The translations under genes were made by a program, and so were the position numbers. The notes beneath the pieces were generated by a model. That model searched no databases. It was not told where the DNA came from and worked only from the letters and a program-made list of their open reading frames with translations. A DNA stretch of 58,302 nucleotides from Pseudomonadota bacterium. Lineage in GTDB: Bacteria; Pseudomonadota; Gammaproteobacteria; Burkholderiales; Burkholderiaceae. The stretch is from assembly GCA_963205525.1 (NCBI GenBank), contig CAUJJP010000106.1:1-58302 (forward strand), read 5' to 3'. Of this stretch, positions 1 through 9,236 are shown in pieces (positions within the stretch are counted from its first letter, which is position 1; each line of letters begins with the position of its first letter).

Positions 1-2
1 GC

Positions 3-1883
3 GCCGCGGCGGCGCTGCGCCGCCCCGCGGCCGTGGTGTCGTATGTCGTCGAGTTTGCCGACTTCCGCGGGCTTGCGGCCTGGATCGTCCGTTTCGATGC
101 GCTGCACCGCCGCCACGGCTCGGCGCCGCGCGCGCCGCTTGCCCAGTTGCGGGTCGACAGCGCCCTGATCACGCTGCCCTCGCTGGATGGCGCCGCACAG
201 GCCGGGCCCGCGTGCGCCGCGGCCGCCGAGCGGTCCGCTGCCCACCTGCGCTGCGCGCTGCCGCTCGCGGCGGACGAGCGCATGCTGCATCTGAAGATGC
301 TGCTGGACTATCACTCCTTCCTCCATCACGTGCCGAGCATCGAGGCTTGCCTGGCGCTCGGCCACGAGGCCGCCCGGGGTAGCGGGTGCAGCCCGCTGTG
401 GCAAGCCCGCTGGTGGCTGGTGGCGCTGCTGAACCACGACTACTTCGGCCAGTCCGAGGCCGGGCACGAAGCCGCCCTGCAGCTGCGGCGCCTGTTGGAC
501 CGGCACGAGTTGCCGGCGCTGCAGTTCGAGCTGGCCTGCATCGAGATGAGTGCCGCGCTCAAGGCCGACGATCTGACCGAGGCCGAGCGGCTGTTTCGCC
601 AGATCGAGCGCTTGCGGCCGGCGGTCCGTCGGGGCCGGCTCCCGCATGGCTTGCGAGCGCAGGCCTCGTATCTTGCACGGCGCGGCGAGTTCGGCGCCGC
701 ACTGGACCGGGTCCGCCTGCTGCTGGCCCTGTGCGCGGAGGTCGATGTGCCGCGCCGCGACCAGGGCGCCTACGAGGTGCTGGGCGCCTATTGCCTGGCG
801 GCGCTGCGGCGCTGGGACGAGTCCCGTGCCGTGCTGGTGGCGCTGCGGCCCGATCAGCAGGACACTCAAGGCGAAGTGCTCGAAGCGATCATCGACACGA
901 TCGATGCCGCGCGCGCGCTGGACGAAGGCGCCGCCGATGCGGCGGGCCGCTGCGCGAGCGCGCTGGCCCGCTGCGCCACCTTGCACTTCAACCGCTTCCT
1001 GCTGGCGGTGCCGCCAATGGCGGCCAGGCTCGTGCAGGCCGGGCTCGACCAGGGCGTGGTCTCCGAGTTCCTGGCGGCCACGGTGCACGACCGCCTGTTG
1101 CAGCCGCCCGATCCGACGCGTGAGCACTGGCCGTGGCGGGTGCGTCTGCGGGTGTTGGGCGGCCTGCAGGTCGAGCGAGACGGCGAGCCCCTGCCGCGCA
1201 CCGGGGGCAAGGCCCAGCGCAAGCCGCTGGAGCTGCTGGCGCTGCTGGCCGCCCATGGCGGCGCGCCGCTGCCGCAGCCGGTGGTGATCTACCAGTTGTG
1301 GCCGTCGCCGGAGGCCGAAGCGCCCAAGGCCTCGTTCGAGATGGCGGTGTCGCGCCTGCGCAAGCTGCTCGGCCTGGCCGACCTGGTGCGCGTGGCAGAC
1401 GGCCAGGTGGCGTTGGACATGCGCCGGGTGTGGATCGACGCCGCCGCGTTCTCCACCTTGTGCGAGAGGGGAGACGAGGCGTCGTTGGCGCAGGCGATGG
1501 CGCTGTACCGGGGGCCGCTGCTGGGGCATGAGTCTCTGACCGGCCTCGCGCACACGGCCCGGGCGCGCCTGGCGTTGCAGCACGGCGTTGCGGCCCGCAG
1601 CCTCGCTCAGCGTCAGCTCGACCGAGGCGACGCGGCCGGCGCGGCGGTGGTCTACCGAGCCGCGCTTGCGCATGAACCCTTGGCCGAGGCCCTGCACCGC
1701 GGCCTGATCGAAGCCTTGGCGCGCCAGGGCGAGAAGGCCGAGGCCCTGGCTGCCTACCGGCGGCTGACCGAGTTGCTCTCGCGCGGCCTGGACACGGTGC
1801 CTTCGGCCCAGACCGAGAATCTGGTCCAGGCGGTGCGCGACGGCGTCATCGGACCCGCCGGCGGCCCGGCCCGGCCCGTCTGA
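3..1883 (+). CDS. BTAD-domain transcriptional activator (5' end outside window)
   Basis: The frame is open from the window edge, so the N-terminus is probably missing; the first in-window start is a GTG at 33. The C-terminal 250 residues look like a winged-helix DNA-binding domain (RLRVLGGLQVERDGEPL) followed by a helical bacterial transcriptional activator (BTAD) domain (YRGPLLGHESL, ending in TPR-like helices near AEALAAYRRLTELL). The preceding 350 residues are leucine/alanine-rich helices resembling TPR-type repeats. This is the tail layout of large MalT/SARP-like ATPase regulators, whose P-loop part would lie upstream. The target genes cannot be told from the sequence. No operon partner is visible; the next gene is on the opposite strand and convergent. 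Confidence 0.72.
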   Translation, partial: AAAALRRPAAVVSYVVEFADFRGLAAWIVRFDALHRRHGSAPRAPLAQLRVDSALITLPSLDGAAQAGPACAAAAERSAAHLRCALPLAADERMLHLKMLLDYHSFLHHVPSIEACLALGHEAARGSGCSPLWQARWWLVALLNHDYFGQSEAGHEAALQLRRLLDRHELPALQFELACIEMSAALKADDLTEAERLFRQIERLRPAVRRGRLPHGLRAQASYLARRGEFGAALDRVRLLLALCAEVDVPRRDQGAYEVLGAYCLAALRRWDESRAVLVALRPDQQDTQGEVLEAIIDTIDAARALDEGAADAAGRCASALARCATLHFNRFLLAVPPMAARLVQAGLDQGVVSEFLAATVHDRLLQPPDPTREHWPWRVRLRVLGGLQVERDGEPLPRTGGKAQRKPLELLALLAAHGGAPLPQPVVIYQLWPSPEAEAPKASFEMAVSRLRKLLGLADLVRVADGQVALDMRRVWIDAAAFSTLCERGDEASLAQAMALYRGPLLGHESLTGLAHTARARLALQHGVAARSLAQRQLDRGDAAGAAVVYRAALAHEPLAEALHRGLIEALARQGEKAEALAAYRRLTELLSRGLDTVPSAQTENLVQAVRDGVIGPAGGPARPV

Positions 1884-1905
1884 AGGCCCGGCCAGGGGCC
1901 AGGAT

Positions 1906-2619
1906 TCAACGGCGCCGCGCCGTCGCGCCCAATACCGCCAAGCCGCTCAACATCATCGCCCAGGTGGCCGGCTCGGGTACGGGCGCTGTGGGCACGCCGA
2001 TGTCGCCATCGTGCACCAGCCAGCAGTAGTACCCGGGGATATGGGGCTGGTTGCCGTTGAGTTGCCCGTCATGCATGCCGAACATCGGCACCGTGAACGG
2101 GTTGTCGAGCGTCTCGGTGGTGTACCAGTAAGGCATCAGATTGATGAAGGGCCCCGTGTTGACAAGGCAAAGATTGGGCCAGCACGGCGTCGGGGTACCG
2201 GTACCGTCGTGGGATCCTTGGTTGCCCAGGTTGACGTAGAACATGTAGGCGAGTTCGTTGCTCGGGCTCTTGTGGTTCCAGCCGACATCGGAGCTCACGC
2301 CGTCGTAGCTGAAGGCACTGTAGTCGTAGGCCACCCCGTCGGACGGCGCGTGCATCATCGGCAAGCGCCAGTCTTCGGAGCCGCCGATGGCCGCGTCGGC
2401 GGCCCAGCTGAGCAACACACCGTAGTCCACCAAGCCGTCGGCGTCGAATCCCGACGTCTTGGCGTAGTTGGCGTCTGCCAGCCAGGTGATGTTCAGCACC
2501 GAGTCGTAGTAGGCCTCGGCGGTGGCCAGGCTGCCGTTGAAGTCGCGCCCATGAAGTTCCGCCAAGGCGGGCGCGCTGGCAGCAATGAGCGACAGGGCAA
2601 ACAAGGTTGAAACTCGCAT
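1906..2619 (-). CDS. PEP-CTERM sorting-domain protein with DUF1566-like repeat region
   Basis: A secreted protein of 237 residues. It has an N-terminal signal peptide ([20 protein letters not shown]) and ends in [19 protein letters not shown] plus an Arg cluster. That tail is the PEP-CTERM signal recognised by exosortase, which removes it and places the protein outside the cell. The body contains a WRLP motif and aromatic-rich stretches typical of DUF1566 (Lcl C-terminal) proteins. I chose the ATG at 2619 over an in-frame upstream start because GGAGGA lies 6 bases before it and the signal peptide begins there. The biochemical role is unknown; such proteins are linked to extracellular polysaccharide or surface structures. 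It stands alone, convergent with the upstream regulator. Confidence 0.85.
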   Translation of the reverse strand: MRVSTLFALSLIAASAPALAELHGRDFNGSLATAEAYYDSVLNITWLADANYAKTSGFDADGLVDYGVLLSWAADAAIGGSEDWRLPMMHAPSDGVAYDYSAFSYDGVSSDVGWNHKSPSNELAYMFYVNLGNQGSHDGTGTPTPCWPNLCLVNTGPFINLMPYWYTTETLDNPFTVPMFGMHDGQLNGNQPHIPGYYCWLVHDGDIGVPTAPVPEPATWAMMLSGLAVLGATARRR

Positions 2620-2645
2620 CGTCGTCCTCCGCTTGTCGATGCGCT

Positions 2646-3044
2646 TCATCGTACGCAGCGCGGACGCGGGGCGTCCAACGGCGTGCTAACCGATTCGAAC
2701 CATTCGCCTTCGATGCGCGCGCTCCAGCGCTGCCACTGCGCGAGCTCGCGCCGGTCGCGCTTGGTCGGCCGGCCCTGCGCGATCGCCTGTGCGGGGTCGG
2801 CGGCGAACGGCCGCGCCGCAGCGGCGGCCTCGCGCGCGATCTCGCCCTGCATGCCCTGGCGCAGTTCGACGCGGTCGCCGACGTGCACTTCGCGCGCGCG
2901 CTTGGCCGGCTGCCCGTTGACCTCGACGCGGCCCCTTTCGGTCGCCTCGGCGGCGAGGGCGCGGGTCTTGTACAGGCGTGCACTCCAGAGCCACTTGTCC
3001 AGGCGCATGCGGTGCGCTTCGGGCTGGTCGGGCAGCGGCTTCAT
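2646..3044 (-). CDS. hslR: S4-domain RNA-binding heat-shock protein, Hsp15-like
   Basis: This small basic protein carries an N-terminal S4 RNA-binding domain ([19 protein letters not shown], then [20 protein letters not shown]), followed by a charged C-terminal tail rich in Arg and Gln. The family (E. coli Hsp15) binds stalled 50S subunits carrying nascent chains and helps rescue them. Three starts are possible: 3101, 3044 and 3008. None has a clear ribosome site. I chose 3044 because the longer form would run into the neighbouring uvrA remnant, while 3008 starts exactly at the S4 domain. About 26 bases separate its stop from the start of the PEP-CTERM gene downstream. Confidence 0.8.
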   Translation of the reverse strand: MKPLPDQPEAHRMRLDKWLWSARLYKTRALAAEATERGRVEVNGQPAKRAREVHVGDRVELRQGMQGEIAREAAAAARPFAADPAQAIAQGRPTKRDRRELAQWQRWSARIEGEWFESVSTPLDAPRPRCVR

Positions 3045-3092
3045 CGGCGCCACCGCAGCAGGCCGCAGTTCAGGGTTGTCCCTGGTGAATTC

Positions 3093-3605
3093 CCCCAACA
3101 TCGCGCATCCGCTACAGCTGCTGAAGGACGTCGGCCTCGGCTACCTGACGCTCGGCCAGCCGTCGCCGACGCTCTCGGGCGGCGAGGCGCAACGCATCAA
3201 GCTCGTGACCGAACTCGTCAAGGTGCGCGACGACGTGACGCGCAGAGGCTGGCTGGGCGACCCCCAGGCCCCTGCGGCGCCGCCCCCGAGGGGAGTCGCC
3301 CGCTTGGGGCGGCCCGGCGCGGGCGTGCGCCGCACACGCTCTACGTCCTCGAAGAGCCGACCGTGGGGCTGCACGTGGCCGACGTCGAGAAGCTTGTTCG
3401 CGTGCTGCACCGCCTGGTCGACGCCGGCCACAGCGTCGTCGTCATCGAGCACGACCTGGACGTGATCGCCGAGGCCGACTGGGTGATCGACCTCGGCCCC
3501 GAAGGTGGCGCCGGCGGCGGGCGCATCGTCGCCGAGGGCACGCCGGAGCAGGTGGTGGCCTCCGGCAGTCAAACCGGCATCGCGCTTGCGCCAGTGCTTG
3601 CGCTG
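3093..3605 (+). pseudogene. uvrA: uvrA C-terminal remnant, frameshifted and interrupted
   Basis: Translated in two frames, this stretch matches the last part of excinuclease subunit UvrA. The first frame gives [16 protein letters not shown], then the ABC signature [11 protein letters not shown] and the segment DDVTRRG, up to about 3249. The second frame resumes at 3330 with [31 protein letters not shown] and [11 protein letters not shown]. Between them lie about 80 bp of unrelated GC-rich DNA that shift the frame. The Walker B aspartate is changed (LEEPT instead of LDEPT). There is no start and no N-terminal two-thirds, so this cannot make UvrA. A functional uvrA is presumably elsewhere. The remnant probably marks an old deletion or rearrangement next to hslR. 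Confidence 0.85.
3250..3329. repeat. GC-rich element inserted in the uvrA remnant
   Basis: About 80 bp of very GC-rich DNA with runs such as GACCCCCAGGCCCCTGCGG, CCGCCCCCGAGGGG and TTGGGGCGGCCCGGC interrupt the uvrA reading frame between the codons for RRG and PHTLYVL. The runs can fold on themselves (CCCCCGAGGGG). It resembles the short dispersed intergenic repeats of Burkholderiales genomes, but no second copy is visible in this window, so repeat status is inferred. Confidence 0.5.
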
Positions 3606-4013
3606 CGCGGCTGGCCGGCTCCGCGCCTGCCTGGAGCCTGCGGCGGCCCGATGCAGCGCAGCGGCACATGTCTCCCGTGTGAAGTCACTGTTGCTCAGGG
3701 CCAACGCCCTGTGTCCAAGCGTGTAGGTGCTTGTCCGGGGCCTGAGCGCGGTGTGCGCCGAGACGGCAGCGGCAGCTTGTGGCCGGAATGCCGGGAGATC
3801 GCGCATGTTTGGCGCCTCCACTGAGGCGATCGCAGGCATGCGGTCGCCGTCCGCGCAGGCGACTCATGGATTACCCGAAGTCGGTGCTTATTCACGAACC
3901 ACTGACAATCCGGTGACAAGCCGTGGGCGAGGGTCACGCGCGGTTCACGAAACCGTGCATGCGGCCACCCCCGGCTGGGTTTATCGATCAACCTTCCTTC
4001 AGGAGTGTGGTTC
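3606..4013. other. Intergenic stretch before the TonB receptor
   Basis: About 400 bp without a gene I can support. It contains a small inverted repeat (CGGTT at 3941-3945 and AACCG at 3951-3955, separated by CACGA) and, at its end, the AGGAG ribosome site of the downstream receptor. No convincing -35/-10 pair was found. Frames that cross it have shadow-like composition. Confidence 0.5.
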
Positions 4014-6497
4014 ATGTTCATCAGGACGAAAGTCTCCGCAGGCGTGCTGCTGGCGCTGGGTGGCGCTGTCGCGGCGACCTCCCTGCCGGCGCTGGCGCAG
4101 GACGCGCAACGCATCGAGGTGACGGGTTCGCGCATCAAGCGCGCCGATGCCGAAGGCTCGCTGCCCATCACCACGATCTCGCGTGAAGAGCTCGAGGCGA
4201 GCGGCACCACCACCGTGGCCGAGTTCATGCGCACGGTCACCTTTGCCAGTGCCGGCAACTTCCGTCCGCAGTCGGGGTCGTCCGCGCAGTCTTTCGCCGG
4301 CGTGGACCTGCGCGGCCTGGGTTCCGCGCGTACCCTGGTGCTGATCGACGGCCGGCGTCTGCCCAAGGCGCCCAACGTGGGTGACTCCGTGGACCTGAAC
4401 TCGGTGCCGATGGCGGCGATCGAGCGGGTCGAGATCCTGACCGACGGTGCCTCCGCGGTCTACGGCTCCGACGCCATCGGCGGCGTGATCAACTTCATCA
4501 CGCGCAAGGACTTCGAAGGCGTGCAGCTGACCGTCGGCCGCACCGACCCCGAAAGCGATGGTGGGTCGAAGGAAGAGGTGGGCGGCATCTTCGGCCTGAA
4601 CTCCGACAAGGGGCGCATGCTGGCCGGCTTCAGCCACACAGCGCGTGGCATGGTCTACACCCGCCAGCGCCCGTGGGGTCAGAGCCTGGGCGGATCGTCC
4701 TACGGCAACAACTACCAGGTCGTGGTGGACGGCGTGCCCACCGGCCCGCTGATCCCGGTGCCGGGTGCTTGCAACGACCCCAACTTCTCGGAATATTCGG
4801 GTCGCTGCCGCTACAACTTCAACGCCGTGGCGGCCGACGAGGCGTCGACGAACAACCAGGCCGTGTTCGTGCGCGGCCAGTACAACATCAGCGACGACTG
4901 GTCGCTGTACTCGAACGCCTCGTACAGCCGTCTGGGCAGCTTCGGCCGCTATGCGCCGGTGCCGGGCAACGTGACCATCGACGCCAACAGCCCGAACAAC
5001 CCCACCAACGGTGCTTCGGACGTCTACCTGTGGCACCGTTTTGCAGCCGCTGGCAACCGCGACAGCACGGTCGAGAACACGATCGGCAACGCGCTCGTCG
5101 GTGCGCAAGGCCGGGTGGCCAACATGCTTGACGTCGATGTCGGCGTGAACTTCACCAAGTCCAAGTACATCGAGACCGGCCGCGGCTACATCATGGCCTC
5201 GGCGGCGGAGGAGGCCATCAACTCCGGCGCCTACAACATCTACGACCCGGACGGCAACCCCACCAGTGTGCTGCAGGGCTTCACGGCACAGATCGGCCGC
5301 GAGGGCACCTGGAGCCAGCGCGAGGTCTACGGTTCGGTCGGCTTCGACCTCATGAAGCTCGGCGGCGGCACCGCGCAGGCGGTGGTCGGTGCCGAGTGGC
5401 GCAAGGAAGAGTACGCCGACCTGTACGACTCCCTGTCGGAAGCGGGTCAGATCCTGGGTTCGGCCGGCAACTCCGCGGGCGGTGGTCGTCGTGTCGCATC
5501 GGCCTACGCCGAGATGCTGCTGCCGTTCACCAAGACGCTGGAAGCCCAGCTGGCAGCGCGCTACGAGCGCTATTCAGACTACGGCAGCGACTTCTCGCCC
5601 AAGGCCGCGCTGCGTTGGAAGGTGATGCCCAACCTGATGCTGCGCGGTTCCATCGGCACCGGCTTCCGCGCCCCCAGCCTGCCGGTCCTGACGCAGAAGA
5701 CCTCGTTCTCCGCCGAGTCGGTGTTCGACCCGGTGTCGTGCGAACTGCTGAACGGCGATCCGGACGACAGCTGCCAGGTCAACACCTACATCCAGTCGAA
5801 TAAATCGCTGGATTCGGAGAAGTCCAAGCAGTTCACCTTTGGCGTGGTCTTCGACCCGACCGACTGGCTGAGCCTGAAGGCCGATTACTGGAACATCGAG
5901 ATCGACGACACGATCTCCTACATCAGTGCGCAGGACATCATCGACCGCGACAACGGCGACGATCCCCGGGCCATCCCGGCGGGCCTGGGCATTCAGCGTG
6001 ATCCGGTCACCGGACAGATCCGTCGCATCGACGCCGGTTATGCGAACGAGGGGACACTGAAGACCTCGGGTCTGGACCTGAACCTGATGACGCGCTTCAA
6101 CCTGGGCGCCTGGGGTCGACTGAGCCAGAACTACCAGTACTCGCAGGTGCTGAGCTACAAGGTCGACGGCGACGAGGTCGTCGGCGACGTCGGCTCGCCG
6201 AAAGCGCGCGCGGTGCTGGGTCACACCTGGGCCATGGGTCCGTTCGAGTTCACCTGGAACCTGAACTACATCGGCAAGCAGGCCGACAGCGCTACCCGCA
6301 AGGTGGGCAGCTACATCACCCACGACCTGCAGGCACAGTGGAACACGCCGCTCAAGGGTGCGACCCTGACGCTGGGCGTGCTCAACGCCGGCGACAAGAT
6401 GCCGCAATTGGTGAGCTACGACGGCCGCAACTTCAACTTCTACCTGTACGACTCGTACGGCGTCCAGCCCTACGTGCGTTTCACGCAGAAGTTCTGA
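4014..6497 (+). CDS. TonB-dependent outer-membrane receptor
   Basis: A protein of 827 residues with a signal peptide (MFIRTKVSAGVLLALGGAVA, cleavage near ALAQ). A TonB-box/plug region follows (RIEVTGSRIKRADAEG, then VDLRGLGSARTLVLIDGRR and GASAVYGSDAIGGVINFITR). The long remainder is a beta-barrel whose last residue is Phe (YVRFTQKF), the usual BAM recognition end. TonB/ExbBD energy drives uptake of a ligand through such barrels. The RIEVTGSRIKR start is typical of the Oar/Caulobacter-type receptors of oligosaccharides, peptides or other nutrients, but the ligand cannot be told. I chose ATG 4014 because AGGAG (4001-4005) sits 8 bases before it and overlaps the alternative GTG at 4005. A strong terminator follows. 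Confidence 0.9.
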   Translation: MFIRTKVSAGVLLALGGAVAATSLPALAQDAQRIEVTGSRIKRADAEGSLPITTISREELEASGTTTVAEFMRTVTFASAGNFRPQSGSSAQSFAGVDLRGLGSARTLVLIDGRRLPKAPNVGDSVDLNSVPMAAIERVEILTDGASAVYGSDAIGGVINFITRKDFEGVQLTVGRTDPESDGGSKEEVGGIFGLNSDKGRMLAGFSHTARGMVYTRQRPWGQSLGGSSYGNNYQVVVDGVPTGPLIPVPGACNDPNFSEYSGRCRYNFNAVAADEASTNNQAVFVRGQYNISDDWSLYSNASYSRLGSFGRYAPVPGNVTIDANSPNNPTNGASDVYLWHRFAAAGNRDSTVENTIGNALVGAQGRVANMLDVDVGVNFTKSKYIETGRGYIMASAAEEAINSGAYNIYDPDGNPTSVLQGFTAQIGREGTWSQREVYGSVGFDLMKLGGGTAQAVVGAEWRKEEYADLYDSLSEAGQILGSAGNSAGGGRRVASAYAEMLLPFTKTLEAQLAARYERYSDYGSDFSPKAALRWKVMPNLMLRGSIGTGFRAPSLPVLTQKTSFSAESVFDPVSCELLNGDPDDSCQVNTYIQSNKSLDSEKSKQFTFGVVFDPTDWLSLKADYWNIEIDDTISYISAQDIIDRDNGDDPRAIPAGLGIQRDPVTGQIRRIDAGYANEGTLKTSGLDLNLMTRFNLGAWGRLSQNYQYSQVLSYKVDGDEVVGDVGSPKARAVLGHTWAMGPFEFTWNLNYIGKQADSATRKVGSYITHDLQAQWNTPLKGATLTLGVLNAGDKMPQLVSYDGRNFNFYLYDSYGVQPYVRFTQKF

Positions 6498-6542
6498 CGC
6501 CTGTTGAACAGCCGGTCGCGGTCGCGACTGGCACAAGGCGCA

Positions 6543-6570
6543 AAGGCGGGGCACGGGCCCCGCCTTTTTT
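6543..6570 (+). terminator. Rho-independent terminator after the TonB receptor
   Basis: A perfect 10-bp stem (AAGGCGGGGC pairing with GCCCCGCCTT) with a 4-base loop ends in a run of six T. It lies 46 bases after the receptor stop. The A/T-flanked stem could also stop transcription from the opposite direction. Confidence 0.93.
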
Positions 6571-6604
6571 GCGTCTGGGGCGGTGTGCGCGCGGCGGGGC
6601 AGCT

Positions 6605-7549
6605 TCAGCCGCAGGCGACCTGCAGTGTCCAGCCCATCAGCAAGCCGCCTTCGTCCAGCGTACCGACCACAGGCACTGCCCGTGGCGATGCCAGCGCGGC
6701 GGCGAGCGCGTTCAGGCCATTGCCATCCAGGGCGCAGTCGCGCAGTTCGCGCAGCCGCCAGTGGGCATCGACCAGTTGCTGGTCCAGCTGCGCCAGGGCA
6801 CGCGATGCCGTCTCTCCATCGGCGTCCTGGCGCGCCGGTGTCAGCGCCTGCATGACCGCCTCGCGCACCTCGAACAGCAGGTCCGCGCCATCTGGCTGGG
6901 CGGAAATGCGTTCGTCCAGCGCTGCCTGTGCGCGATTGAAGCGCTGGCGGCAGGCTTGTGCAGCCGGGTTGGCCGCCAAGGCGGCGCGGCCCTGCGGCGT
7001 AGCCGCACGGGTCAGCGGCTCGATCATCGCCAGCGCTGCTGGGAGCAGCCCGCACGCGCTGCGCAGCCATTCGATATGGGTGATCTCGCTGGCTGCGAGT
7101 TGCACCGGCCGTGACTGCGCGTGGTGCAAGACCAGGGCGATGCAGCCGCCAGGGGCCAGCACGCGGCGTGCTTCGGCCCATGCCTGTGGCCCCGCGTACT
7201 CCAGCCCCCACTGGCTGACCACGAGGTCGAAGCTGGCGTCGGCAAACGGCAGGGTCTCGATCGAAACGCCGCCGTGAAAGCGTACCGCCGCCGCTGCGGG
7301 GGTGTCGAACCAGGGTGGCGCCGTGGGCGTCAGGTCGACGGCGTCGATGGCCCCGAGGTGCTGCGGTCGGAGCTGGGCAAACAGGCGCGGCAGCGCGCCG
7401 GATCCGCTGGCCAGGTCCAGCGCGTGTGCGCCGGCGGGCGTACTCTGCAGCACTTCGCGCCAGAAGGCGGCGATCGCCCCGCCGTAGGTGTCGCCGTAGC
7501 TGCCGGCACAGGAATGCGGGCTGCCGCTGGCCCAGTGGCGCGACCACAC
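6605..7549 (-). CDS. Class I SAM-dependent methyltransferase
   Basis: A protein of about 314 residues with a Rossmann-type SAM-binding motif (ALDLASGSGALPRLFAQL) in the first 60 residues. The acidic motif II (IDAVDL), a motif IV-like VVSQWGLEYA and the post-motif VLAPGGCIALVLHH follow, in methyltransferase_11/25 order. The C-terminal 130 residues are alpha-helical and give no further hint. There is no ATG; the GTG at 7549 fits the fold start and lies 41 bases after the stop of the SDR gene, suggesting co-transcription. The substrate is unknown. It is convergent with the TonB receptor and separated from it by the terminator. Confidence 0.75.
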   Translation of the reverse strand: MWSRHWASGSPHSCAGSYGDTYGGAIAAFWREVLQSTPAGAHALDLASGSGALPRLFAQLRPQHLGAIDAVDLTPTAPPWFDTPAAAAVRFHGGVSIETLPFADASFDLVVSQWGLEYAGPQAWAEARRVLAPGGCIALVLHHAQSRPVQLAASEITHIEWLRSACGLLPAALAMIEPLTRAATPQGRAALAANPAAQACRQRFNRAQAALDERISAQPDGADLLFEVREAVMQALTPARQDADGETASRALAQLDQQLVDAHWRLRELRDCALDGNGLNALAAALASPRAVPVVGTLDEGGLLMGWTLQVACG

Positions 7550-7590
7550 GGCAGCGCGGGCGGACCCGTGGTCGCCGGCCGCGTCGGCCC

Positions 7591-8349
7591 TCACTTCGGC
7601 GCCATCCGTATCGCCCCGTCCAGCCGTATCACCTCGCCGTTGAGCATGTCGTTGGTGATGATCTGGTGCACCAGCTTGGCGTAGTCGGCCGGGCGGCCGA
7701 GGCGGCTCGGGAAGGGCACGCTGGCGGCCAGGGCGTCCTGCACCTCCTGCGGCATGCCGAACAGCATGGGGGTGCCGAAGATGCCGGGGGCGATGGTCAT
7801 GTTGCGGATGCCGTTGCGCGCCAGGTCGCGCGCAATCGGCAGCGTCATGCCGACCACGCCGCCCTTGCTGGCGCTGTACGCGGCCTGGCCGATCTGGCCG
7901 TCGTAGGCCGCCACGCTGGCGGTGGAGATGAGCACGCCGCGCTCGCCGGTGGGCTCGGGGTCGTTGCGGCACATCGCCTCGGCGGCGAGCCGGATCATGT
8001 TGAAGCTGCCGATCAGGTTGACCGTGATCACCTTGCTGAACAAGGCCAGGGCGTGCGCGCCGTCCTTGCCCACGGTCTTGGCCGCCGGGCCGATGCCGGC
8101 GCAGTTCACCAGGCCCATGAGCTTGCCCAGGCCTGTGGCCGCCGCCACCACGGCCTGGCCGTCGGTCTCCTGGCTGACGTCGCACTTGACGAAGCGGCCA
8201 CCGATCTCGCTGGCCACGAGCTCGCCGCGTTCGACCTGCAGGTCGGCGACCACGACCTTGCCACCGTGCTCGGCGAGCATGCGTGCCGTGCCTTCGCCCA
8301 GGCCGCTGGCGCCGCCGGTGACGATGAAAACCTTGTTCGCGATGTCCAT
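7591..8349 (-). CDS. SDR-family 3-hydroxyacyl-CoA dehydrogenase (type II/HSD10-like)
   Basis: A 252-residue short-chain dehydrogenase. It shows the NAD-binding [15 protein letters not shown], the [10 protein letters not shown] segment (NNAG variant), the catalytic Ser in [15 protein letters not shown] and the YSASKGG motif with Tyr and Lys. The sequence around [16 protein letters not shown] and the tail [20 protein letters not shown] are typical of type II 3-hydroxyacyl-CoA dehydrogenases. These oxidise 3-hydroxyacyl-CoA with NAD in fatty-acid or branched-chain degradation. ATG 8349 is preferred because GGGAG lies 7 bases upstream; longer in-frame starts run through low-complexity DNA. The methyltransferase follows at 41 bases. 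Confidence 0.85.
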   Translation of the reverse strand: MDIANKVFIVTGGASGLGEGTARMLAEHGGKVVVADLQVERGELVASEIGGRFVKCDVSQETDGQAVVAAATGLGKLMGLVNCAGIGPAAKTVGKDGAHALALFSKVITVNLIGSFNMIRLAAEAMCRNDPEPTGERGVLISTASVAAYDGQIGQAAYSASKGGVVGMTLPIARDLARNGIRNMTIAPGIFGTPMLFGMPQEVQDALAASVPFPSRLGRPADYAKLVHQIITNDMLNGEVIRLDGAIRMAPK

Positions 8350-8430
8350 GGTGGGCTCCCTGGCCGTTGCCCCGCGTGAGCGCGGTGAGTCTGCCGAATC
8401 TAGCCGAATCGGTGGCGCCCGCCGCAGCAC

Positions 8431-8487
8431 CGCGCACGGGCATCAGCGCCACGCACGGGCACCAGCACCGCGCACGGACATCAGCAC
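8431..8487. repeat. Three tandem 19-bp repeats
   Basis: Units 8431-8449, 8450-8468 and 8469-8487 share the pattern CRCGCACGGRCAYCAGCRC with a few substitutions. They lie 82-138 bp upstream of the SDR start, so they may overlap its promoter. The rest of this gap (8350-8540) shows nothing else clear. Confidence 0.85.
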
Positions 8488-8540
8488 CGAGCGTGCAAGG
8501 TCTGAGGTGGCGGCTTGCGGTGCGCGGCGCCGCCGCGCGC

Positions 8541-9236
8541 TCAGGACGACCGTGCCCGCTCGCCGCGCAGTTCGCCGCGCAAGGCGTGCTCGCAGTCCGG
8601 GTCGTCGCACAGCGCACACGTCCAGCGTCGCGCCGCGGGCTCGGCGTTGCGCGCCTGCAGGCGCGAGAACAGGCCGCTGCGCGGCGTGCTGCGCCCGCGC
8701 AGCAGGGGGGCGACGGCGTCGAGCGCGCTTTCCAGCCGCGCCGCGCCGCTGCCCGCCACCAGAGCCCAGGGCAGTCCGTGGCCGATGAGCAGCGCGCGCA
8801 CGTGCTCGTCGACCGGGCCGCGCACCTGCGGGCCGTCGCGCTGCAGGCCGTCGGCCACCCAGGGCAGGTCGAGCGCGGTGAGCAGGCTCAGGTCCATGCG
8901 GCGCTGGTGCGCGATCGCCATCGTGTGCAGCGAGCGGTCGCCGAACAGCATCTCGCTGTAGACCGCGGTCATGAGCGCGGTGGTGTCGCAGACCACGATG
9001 TCGTGGGTTGCGGCGGCGGCGTCTATGCGGGCCTGGGTCTCGGCAGCGATGGCGGCCTGTTCCTCGGGCCTGGGGGTGCGCTGCTCGCGCTCGCACCACA
9101 GGCGCAGCCACTCCGGCACCGCCACCGCGCGCAGCCCGGTGGCTGCCGACAGGGCGTCGGCCAGGGCGGCGGCGAGTACCGACTTGCCGGTGCTCTCGGC
9201 GCCGACGATGGCGATCATCAGTGCCTGTTCAGGCAT
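8541..9236 (-). CDS. NadR-like AAA ATPase, probable nicotinamide riboside kinase
   Basis: A 231-residue P-loop protein with Walker A GAESTGKS (residues 12-19), a Walker B-like DIVVCDTT segment and the conserved GLQRDGPQVR region of the NadR kinase domain. It lacks the helix-turn-helix and NMN adenylyltransferase parts of enteric NadR. Its start overlaps the pnuC stop by 8 bases, and the PnuC importer needs a kinase to trap nicotinamide riboside as NMN, so that role is the best inference. The C-terminus carries Cys207, Cys210, Cys215 and His217, a possible metal-binding tail. GGGAG precedes the ATG by about 10 bases; an internal Met at 9218 is an alternative. Confidence 0.8.
   Translation of the reverse strand: MPEQALMIAIVGAESTGKSVLAAALADALSAATGLRAVAVPEWLRLWCEREQRTPRPEEQAAIAAETQARIDAAAATHDIVVCDTTALMTAVYSEMLFGDRSLHTMAIAHQRRMDLSLLTALDLPWVADGLQRDGPQVRGPVDEHVRALLIGHGLPWALVAGSGAARLESALDAVAPLLRGRSTPRSGLFSRLQARNAEPAARRWTCALCDDPDCEHALRGELRGERARSS

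Noticed and set aside
8541..9236. Annotation as full NadR
   Set aside because: There is no helix-turn-helix or nucleotidyltransferase (HIGH-type) motif; only the P-loop kinase-like domain is present.
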